Made by a program: the position numbers and the translations under genes. From an uncultured Lachnospiraceae bacterium (GTDB taxonomy: Bacteria; Bacillota; Clostridia; Lachnospirales; Lachnospiraceae), in the NCBI GenBank assembly GCA_910588565.1, contig CAJUPF010000086.1, positions 1-11,102 of the forward strand: a stretch of DNA of 11,102 bases, given 5' to 3'. This document shows, piece by piece, positions 6,308-11,102 of the stretch. The notes under the pieces are model-generated. The model worked only from the letters and a program-made list of their open reading frames with translations. It ran no database searches and had not been told where the DNA came from. The first letter of the stretch is position 1; each line of letters begins with the position of its first letter.

Positions 6308-7801
6308 TTACTGGAGTACCATATTTTCGATTTCCTGCTCCATTCCTTTCAGTTTGTTGTCTTGGGAGATTGCACGCAGGATTCGACCGATATCTTCCGG
6401 TGAAAACATGTTAATTGCTTTGGCAAGATCTCCGATGTTGTCGCGGTTTACCCGCAGGCATCCACCTTTAGAAAGAGGGATATTGATTACATTCTTGCTG
6501 TCGGTCATATCTCCAAGGCATATTTGCTGTTTTTTATCATCGCAGACAAAGGTTACGCCATTGTATATTATAATGCCGTTTTCATCTGCAAGGTAAGAGT
6601 AGGGCGCTTTTTTGGAGCCTGATAATCTGGCAAGAAAGCTGCTTCCATGCTGATTGTTCGTCAACCCTTCCAATGCTTCGTTTTCTGATATCGCAGGTCC
6701 CTGGGATTTGTCCCGGAAGGTTTTACTGGCAGATTCCACAGCCATACTTCCTATTATAATGGGAGCGCTTCCAATTGTATTGGCCGCTGTTTCTGATGCT
6801 CCAGCCGCGTCGTTTCCTGCGGCTCCGGCTGCTTCTGTTCCTGCTGCGGCCTGGGATTCTTCGTTTTCTGCGGCTTTGGCCGCTTCTGTTCCTGACGTTT
6901 TGGCTGCAGCTTTAGCCGCTTCTGTTCCTGGCGTTTGGCCTGCGGATTCGGATGATTCGCCCGACTGGCTTCCTGCAGCTCCCGCTATCGCTTCGGCTGC
7001 TTCACTGGCCACAGTTCCGGCGGCTGCTTTTTTCATGGCTGCCGCTTCCTGCTGCTTGCGGATTCGTTCGCGCAGTTCTTCTTTATAAGCATCGATATCC
7101 TTGTCTATTTTTCTGAGCAGCTGTTCCCATTCTTTTTCGGAAAATTCAGATCCGCCAATCTGGATTTTTGGCGGCCCGTCTTTGATCCTCTGTTCTACAT
7201 ATTCGCCAAATTCGGAAAGCAGCCGTTCAAAAGCGGACAATGTGCCTTCTTCCTCCTCTTTTGCTGTAAGATCCGTAAACGTACCGTCATTGAAAAGTTC
7301 CCGTGCGGCATTCCAGGCGTCCTTTGCCATCTGCTCAATAGGATTATCCGTATCCTCTGCTACCAGCAGCGGATTTACTTCATATGCCTGCAAAGTGCCG
7401 TCTTCACATTTTTGCTCAATATATACTTTGTGCCCAGTGATATCTACCTGCGCCTTTAATGAATAGCCCGCTTCGGCATATATCCTTGAAAAATCACTTT
7501 CTTCATAACTGATGCAGCGGACAGCGCATTCCATAAGCGCGCTCATACTAATCCGTCCTGTGTTCTGCAAGAACAGCTCTGAAGCTACTTTTCCATAAGA
7601 ACAGCCTGCCCGGACAGAAGCGCTGCCCGCTGCAGGTTCCTGTTCGGTACTGTCTGTTTTAAAACTTTTGCCGAATGGCGCGTGTGCCCCGGAGGGTATC
7701 GAGGTATCCCTGGAAGAAGTCTCCTTGGATTTTTGGTTCCGTCCATACCCAGAGTTGATTTTGCCATAAAATTCACTGCTGCTTACACTGTTTAATGACA
7801 T
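6308..7801 (-). CDS. Alanine-rich protein of unknown function
   Basis: A 497-residue protein I do not recognise with certainty. It starts MSLNSVSSSEFYGKINSGYG, with no signal peptide or membrane segment. The order is: polar N-terminal tail (1-60), a folded-looking domain (about 65-215, including ISMSALMECAVRCISYEESD), a charged helical or coiled-coil stretch (about 219-258, EELRERIRKQQEAAAMKK), an alanine/glycine/serine low-complexity linker (about 253-347) with GTEAAKAA-type repeats, and a conserved-looking C-terminal domain (about 398-497, with YLADENGIIIYNGVTFVC and VNRDNIGDLAKAINMFSPED). I recall similar C-terminal domains in Lachnospiraceae hypothetical proteins, which is unverified. AAAGGAG lies 8 bases before the ATG. 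It begins 73 bases after an ECF-type sigma factor gene, so it is probably in that operon and may be controlled by that sigma factor. Confidence 0.85.
   Translation of the reverse strand: MSLNSVSSSEFYGKINSGYGRNQKSKETSSRDTSIPSGAHAPFGKSFKTDSTEQEPAAGSASVRAGCSYGKVASELFLQNTGRISMSALMECAVRCISYEESDFSRIYAEAGYSLKAQVDITGHKVYIEQKCEDGTLQAYEVNPLLVAEDTDNPIEQMAKDAWNAARELFNDGTFTDLTAKEEEEGTLSAFERLLSEFGEYVEQRIKDGPPKIQIGGSEFSEKEWEQLLRKIDKDIDAYKEELRERIRKQQEAAAMKKAAAGTVASEAAEAIAGAAGSQSGESSESAGQTPGTEAAKAAAKTSGTEAAKAAENEESQAAAGTEAAGAAGNDAAGASETAANTIGSAPIIIGSMAVESASKTFRDKSQGPAISENEALEGLTNNQHGSSFLARLSGSKKAPYSYLADENGIIIYNGVTFVCDDKKQQICLGDMTDSKNVINIPLSKGGCLRVNRDNIGDLAKAINMFSPEDIGRILRAISQDNKLKGMEQEIENMVLQ
6874..6945 (-). 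repeat. 36-bp imperfect tandem duplication in the Ala-rich linker
   Basis: Two 36-base units, 6874-6909 and 6910-6945, match at 31 positions. A third copy of the core GCTTCTGTTCCTG lies at 6831-6843, besides those at 6882-6894 and 6918-6930. All spacings (51 and 36 bases) are multiples of three, so the reading frame is kept. In protein the units give the repeated GTEAAKAA motif. Confidence 0.75.
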
Positions 7802-7874
7802 GTCCTTAGCTCCTTTCCTTACTGTTGCCGAATGTCTAATGCCCTGGAGGGGGCCTTATTCCTGTCGGGCGGCA

Positions 7875-8369
7875 TTATGGTATTCTGTGAGGTTTTTTTA
7901 GTTTCTGTTTTAACGCTTCCCTGCCGCGTCTTAAATTGGTCTTTACCGTGTTTTCCGGTTCTTCTAAAATTGCTGCAATTTCACGTATAGAATAGTCTTC
8001 GTAATAAAACAGGTACAGGGCATTTCTGTACCGTTCGGGCAGCTCTAACAAAGCCCAGAGTGTGTCATCGTTTTCCACACAGGGAACCTGAAAATAACTC
8101 CGCTCTGCTGCTGGAACCATCTCAATTCCGACTGTAGATGTGCGCCATTTACTTTTCAGAAGATCTTTGCACAAATTCATCGCCGTCCGCAGCATCCATG
8201 CCTTTTCATGCTCCTGGCTGGCAAATACAGGCTGGTACATCAGCAGGCGGACCAGTACTTCCTGTGCAATATCCTCCGCATCTGCATGATTCTTCACCAT
8301 GGTAAATGCCACACGGTAACATACATGGTAATATTTCTGAAAATAATCCTCCAATTGGCTTTGAATCAT
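7875..8369 (-). CDS. ECF-type RNA polymerase sigma factor
   Basis: A 164-residue sigma-70 family factor of group 4 (ECF) layout: region 2 at about 11-73 (YYHVCYRVAFTMVKNHADAE, then DIAQEVLVRLL, which contacts the -10 element) and region 4 at about 105-157 (LPERYRNALYLFYYEDYS, then a helix-turn-helix IREIAAILEEPENTVKTNL, which contacts the -35). There is no region 1.1 or 3. The longest frame begins at a GTG at 8408, but that codon lies in the spacer of the predicted promoter and has no ribosome site. The ATG at 8369 has AAGGAG 9 bases upstream and starts directly at the family core, MIQSQLEDYFQKYY. No anti-sigma gene with a transmembrane segment follows; the next gene is the alanine-rich protein. 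Confidence 0.92.
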   Translation of the reverse strand: MIQSQLEDYFQKYYHVCYRVAFTMVKNHADAEDIAQEVLVRLLMYQPVFASQEHEKAWMLRTAMNLCKDLLKSKWRTSTVGIEMVPAAERSYFQVPCVENDDTLWALLELPERYRNALYLFYYEDYSIREIAAILEEPENTVKTNLRRGREALKQKLKKPHRIP

Positions 8370-8393
8370 TTTATCCTTCTCCTTCATCATGAA

Positions 8394-8420
8394 TACGAAT
8401 GAAATCACCCAAAAGTTTCA
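8394..8420 (-). promoter_or_regulatory. ECF-type promoter, probably autoregulatory
   Basis: On the minus strand TGAAAC (8420-8415), a 17-base spacer and CGTA (8397-8394). This matches the bipartite consensus used by Bacillus ECF factors such as SigW and SigM (TGAAAC, 16-17, CGTM). The predicted start near 8386 keeps the AAGGAG site at 8384-8379 and gives a leader of about 17 bases. Its place directly before an ECF gene suggests autoregulation. Confidence 0.65.
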
Positions 8421-8440
8421 AAATAATCTGTTTTTCCACG

Positions 8441-8474
8441 AAAAAACGATCCATGCAATATCATGAATCGTTTT
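8441..8474 (-). terminator. Intrinsic terminator of serS
   Basis: Arms 8462-8474 and 8443-8455 form a 13-bp stem (one G-T pair) with a 6-base loop, followed on the minus strand by a run of six T that begins inside the stem end (8446-8441). It starts about 40 bases after the serS stop and separates serS from the sigma factor gene. Confidence 0.85.
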
Positions 8475-8514
8475 CTGCCGCATTTATTTTACAACGTCTT
8501 CTCTTATCTTTTGC

Positions 8515-9795
8515 TTACTCCATTTTCGTTTTGCCGCCCATATATGGCTGCAGCGCCTTCGGAATATTTACGCTTCCATCCGTATTTAAGTTATTTTCCA
8601 GAAATGCAATCAGCATCCGGGGCGGAGCTACAACGGTATTGTTCAGGGTATGCGCAAAATATTTATTGCCGTCTTTGCCTTTTATCCGGATCTTTAAGCG
8701 CCTTGCCTGGGCATCTCCCAGATTGGAACAGCTGCCCACTTCAAAATACTTTTTCTGTCTCGGCGACCATGCTTCCACATCACAGGATTTCACTTTCAAA
8801 TCAGCCAGATCGCCAGAACAGCACTCTAAAGTACGAACCGGGATATCCAGACTGCGGAACAAATCGACTGTGTTCTTCCAGAGCTCATCGTACCAGTGCA
8901 TAGACTCTTCCGGCTTGCATACTACAATCATCTCCTGTTTTTCAAACTGATGAATCCGGTATACGCCGCGCTCTTCGATACCATGGGCGCCTTTCTCTTT
9001 CCGGAAACAGGGAGAATAGCTTGTCATCGTATAAGGAAGCTTTTCTTCCTCATGGATTGTATCAATAAACTTTCCTATCATGGAATGCTCGGAGGTTCCA
9101 ATCAGATATAAATCCTCGCCCTCGATTTTATACATCATCGCTTCCATTTCGTCAAAACTCATCACGCCAGTCACTACATTGCTGCGGATCATATATGGCG
9201 GAATGCAATAAGTAAATCCCCGATCAATCATAAAATCCCTCGCGTAGGATATCACTGCGGAATGGAGCCTTGCAATATCGCCCATCAGATAATAAAATCC
9301 ATTGCCCGCTACTTTTCCGGCTGCATCCAGGTCGATTCCATTAAATTTCTCCATAATCTCCGTATGGTATGGTATCTCAAAATCCGGAACTATGGGTTCC
9401 CCGTATTTCTGAATCTCTACATTGCAGCTGTCATCTTCACCGATGGGAACGGACGGGTCAATGATATTTGGTATCCGCATCATTATCTTGGTAACTTTTT
9501 CCTGCAGCTCTCTTTCCTGCGCTTCCAATTCCGTCAGACGGCTGGCATCTCGCTGTACCTGCTCTTTTAAGGCGAGGGCTTCTTCTTTTTGTCCTTGTTT
9601 CATCAATGCTCCAATCTGTTTGGAGATCGTATTGCGGTTTGCGCGCAGCGTGTCAGCTTCCTGTTTTGCTTTTCTTGACTGTGCGTCCAGTTCAATCACT
9701 TCATCTACCAGCGGCAGCTTCTGATCCTGGAATTTCTTTCGGATGTTTTCTTTTACAATTTCAGGATTTTCTCTTAAAAATTTCAAATCAATCAT
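8515..9795 (-). CDS. serS: Serine--tRNA ligase, atypical motif form
   Basis: Cytosolic class II aminoacyl-tRNA synthetase that charges tRNA-Ser (and tRNA-Sec where present). The 426 residues are standard: a long antiparallel coiled-coil tRNA-binding arm (about 1-110, with LRANRNTISKQIG), then the catalytic domain with motif 2 (FRKEKGAHGIEERGVYRIHQ, about 264-283), the FEVGSCSNLGDAQARR segment (351-366) and motif 3 with its invariant Arg at about 393. Two places differ from common bacterial SerRS: the TAEVP-like serine-site motif is GTSEHS (233-238), and motif 3 reads LNNTVVAPPRMLIAFLENN instead of an NGSGLAVGR-type sequence. An AGGAA site stands 7 to 8 bases before the ATG. The gene has its own promoter and terminator, so it is a single-gene unit. 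No T-box leader is present. Confidence 0.96.
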   Translation of the reverse strand: MIDLKFLRENPEIVKENIRKKFQDQKLPLVDEVIELDAQSRKAKQEADTLRANRNTISKQIGALMKQGQKEEALALKEQVQRDASRLTELEAQERELQEKVTKIMMRIPNIIDPSVPIGEDDSCNVEIQKYGEPIVPDFEIPYHTEIMEKFNGIDLDAAGKVAGNGFYYLMGDIARLHSAVISYARDFMIDRGFTYCIPPYMIRSNVVTGVMSFDEMEAMMYKIEGEDLYLIGTSEHSMIGKFIDTIHEEEKLPYTMTSYSPCFRKEKGAHGIEERGVYRIHQFEKQEMIVVCKPEESMHWYDELWKNTVDLFRSLDIPVRTLECCSGDLADLKVKSCDVEAWSPRQKKYFEVGSCSNLGDAQARRLKIRIKGKDGNKYFAHTLNNTVVAPPRMLIAFLENNLNTDGSVNIPKALQPYMGGKTKME

Positions 9796-9858
9796 AGCTT
9801 TTTTCCTTTTCTTTATTATTAGCCGAATGGCATTGTGGCACTTTCATTAATTCGTTTT

Positions 9859-9887
9859 ATTATATAACGAAATATGGATGGATTCAA
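9859..9887 (-). promoter_or_regulatory. Sigma-A promoter of serS
   Basis: Minus-strand TTGAAT (9887-9882), 17-base spacer, TATAAT (9864-9859). The predicted start near 9852 gives a leader of about 57 bases, too short for a T-box. A 13-base palindrome, AACTGTAACAGTT (9913-9925), lies just upstream between this promoter and the broken Rpn gene. Confidence 0.75.
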
Positions 9888-9942
9888 TCTTTTTTATTTA
9901 TAATTTAATTTAAACTGTAACAGTTCACACAAATGCCAGCGG

Positions 9943-10772
9943 TTACAAATGGAATTTTTCCAATAATTCCTCCTGGAAGGCTTTATCATGGATCGCTTTT
10001 TTAATATCATCCATACGCTCCTGCTCTAACAGAAGCTTGTATAATTGATTGATACGTCTGCGTTCTTCTTCCCGGCCTTTTTCCAATCCTTTTTCCAATC
10101 CTTCCTGATATGTAATTTGTATAAATTCTTTTTCATCATACTTTGTCAGCAGCATCCGATACACCTCACTTTTGCTCTTAACTAAAATATCCGCCAAAAT
10201 GTCATTTTCAATACATATATCTATGGCTTTGTGCAATGCATCCTCCAATTCCATCCCGCTGCTTAGATTTTTATCTATCTCAGCAATAAAGGCCGAATAG
10301 TCATGCAGCCTTCTGCATCTATTTAAAAGCGCTTCATTATTGCCAGGAGTAATATTATATACCCGAACCACACATTCCAACATGGGTGTTCCTGTCCCAT
10401 TCCTGTCTTTCTCTACGGAATTAAAAGCATCTGAGAGTTTTAATTTTCTATATATGCTTCGTACAATCTTGCAAAATATAAAAGCCCTCTTATCGGCATA
10501 TTGGGATTGAATGTGGATTGATGCTCATACAGATTTAAAGAGGAAGCGATAATAATAGAAAGATCATTTTTCATAGAAAGATAAATAACATCCTCTAAAG
10601 TGGTTATCTCAAGATCATCCGGGTTCTGATATGAAGTGCGGTTCATTGCATTATATAACTCCAACAGATCCTTCTTATCCTCAAATACCCGCTGAAACAG
10701 CCGATCTTTGTACTTCTTGTTTGGATAAATACGCCTCAGTAAACTGTATATCCTGCGTTTCTTCTCTGCCAT
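9943..10772 (-). pseudogene. Broken Rpn-family (PD-(D/E)XK) nuclease/transposase-like gene
   Basis: Two pieces of one family protein lie in different frames. The first, from the ATG at 10772 (GGAGG 7 bases upstream) to a TAA at 10440-10442, is 110 residues and carries the N-terminal half: RLFQRVFEDKKDLLELYNAM and the nuclease core with Asp70 and the E-x-Q pair Glu83/Gln85 in LYEHQSTF. The second piece is open from at least 10443 in another frame, reading LKLSDAFNSVEKD and then MLECVVRVYNITPGNN, and ends at 9943 with the charged GLEKGLEKGREEERRR tail usual for the family. The segment normally joining them (a YG..L.KIPTP..IVFYNG-type strand region, about 35-45 residues) is missing, so an internal deletion with a frameshift joined the ends. 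An intact member has about 300 residues. The 146-codon frame starting at 10383 could still yield a fragment, but not a whole enzyme. Confidence 0.8.
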
Positions 10773-10784
10773 ATAACTACCTCC

Positions 10785-10813
10785 ATTATAGTAAAAAAAG
10801 AGAATTTTCACAA
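10785..10813 (-). promoter_or_regulatory. Promoter-like match overlapping the Rpn ribosome site
   Basis: TTGTGA (10813-10808), 17-base spacer, TATAAT (10790-10785) on the minus strand. The predicted start, near 10778, would leave the GGAGG site (10784-10780) out of the transcript, so it would make a nearly leaderless message. It may be a chance match. Confidence 0.3.
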
Positions 10814-10919
10814 CAGGCAATGCATTTGGGATATTTAGAAATTTCTGATGTTAAGAAAATGTCCTGAAAACCGGAACGATAGTATTGACTGAACAGAATT
10901 TTTTTGAATGATGGATGAA

Positions 10920-10948
10920 ATGATAGCATAGAGCTGCAGGTAATACAA
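10920..10948 (-). promoter_or_regulatory. Candidate promoter of the Rpn-family gene
   Basis: TTGTAT (10948-10943), 17-base spacer ending TGC, TATCAT (10925-10920) on the minus strand, an extended -10 type. It would make a leader of about 140 bases that includes the GGAGG site of the gene. Confidence 0.5.
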
Positions 10949-11004
10949 TAATAATTCCCTAAATTTAACATAAATATTTTATTATTTCCTGTCAGTCATT
11001 CCTG

Positions 11005-11026
11005 GGATTTTTCACAACAAAAATCC
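11005..11026. repeat. Short perfect hairpin in the right intergenic region
   Basis: GGATTTTT (11005-11012) and AAAAATCC (11019-11026) are exact reverse complements around the 6-base loop CACAAC. No T run follows on either strand, so it is not a standard terminator. The stretch 10773-11102 holds no gene I can support; besides this hairpin it contains the promoter candidates already listed. Confidence 0.5.
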
Positions 11027-11040
11027 ACCCTGCCCGTTCT

Positions 11041-11102
11041 GTTCACTAGAGCGTGTTTGAAAATTGCTTTCTGGCAGATGTGCGTCACAATTTGTGGGAG
11101 AT
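11041..11102. other. Possible end of a dispersed or insertion element at the right edge
   Basis: The last 60 bases differ from the AT-rich sequence before them and begin GTTCACTAGAGCGTGTTTG. From memory this kind of sequence, reading TTTTCAAACACGCTCTA on the minus strand, recurs in Lachnospiraceae genomes near mobile-element ends. It also contains the palindrome CACAATTTGTG (11087-11097). The minus-strand frame is open from the edge to a TGA near 11015 but looks non-coding. The identification is tentative because the other end lies outside the window. Confidence 0.25.

Noticed and set aside
6654..7088. Plus-strand 144-codon Ala/Ser/Pro-rich ORF
   Set aside because: It is the antisense of the alanine-rich linker, where GC-rich repeat codons keep the opposite frame open; no ribosome site.
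8370..8408. GTG start that would lengthen the sigma factor by 13 residues
   Set aside because: No ribosome site; the codon lies inside the predicted promoter spacer, and the ATG at 8369 has AAGGAG.
9796..9942. T-box riboswitch upstream of serS
   Set aside because: The leader after the predicted start is only about 57 bases, with no antiterminator GGTGG-type element or terminator stem; serS appears to be driven by a plain promoter.
10786..10971. Minus-strand 61-codon ORF before the Rpn pseudogene
   Set aside because: AT-rich, poor ribosome spacing, no recognisable protein pattern, and it overlaps both promoter candidates.

Overview
The window looks like chromosome of a low-to-moderate GC Firmicute, most likely a gut Lachnospiraceae-type Clostridium relative. 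The grounds are strong AGGAG-type ribosome sites, sigma-A promoters with TATAAT boxes, a mannitol PTS operon with an MtlR-type regulator behind mtlA, a clostridial form of seryl-tRNA synthetase, and an Rpn-family pseudogene of a kind common in that family. Nearly all genes are on the minus strand; the one exception is a 73-codon ORF at 4378-4599. The genus is inference.

Layout, from high to low coordinate (the direction most genes are read): the right edge (10773-11102) has no gene, only candidate promoters, a short hairpin and a possible end of a dispersed element. Next is an Rpn/PD-(D/E)XK nuclease gene broken by an internal deletion and frameshift (10772-9943). Then comes serS (9795-8515) with its own promoter and a clear intrinsic terminator. 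Directly behind it is an ECF-type sigma factor gene (8369-7875) with a textbook ECF promoter (TGAAAC-17-CGTA), followed by a 497-residue, alanine-rich protein of unknown function (7801-6308). A 144-base nested inverted repeat (6110-6253) separates this pair from a MATE-family multidrug exporter (5993-4596).

The exporter gene meets the plus-strand small ORF tail to tail, the two stop codons sharing one CTAG. The small ORF is divergently transcribed from a TPR lipoprotein gene (4124-3150), which is probably co-transcribed with hflX (3108-1870), a ribosome-associated GTPase. After a 340-base intergenic region comes the mannitol operon: promoter, repeats that may be regulator sites, mtlA (1526-129, IICB components) and the first 31 codons of an MtlR-like activator running off the left edge. 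The IIA component and mannitol-1-phosphate dehydrogenase would be expected just outside the window.

The most noteworthy items are the nested palindromic element, the ECF sigma factor with its apparent autoregulatory promoter and unexplained partner and no visible anti-sigma factor, and a SerRS whose active-site motifs differ from the usual bacterial ones. I see no CRISPR array, rRNA, tRNA, riboswitch, complete insertion sequence or clearly new multi-gene system. In six genes the start was moved from the longest reading frame to a downstream ATG with a good ribosome site.
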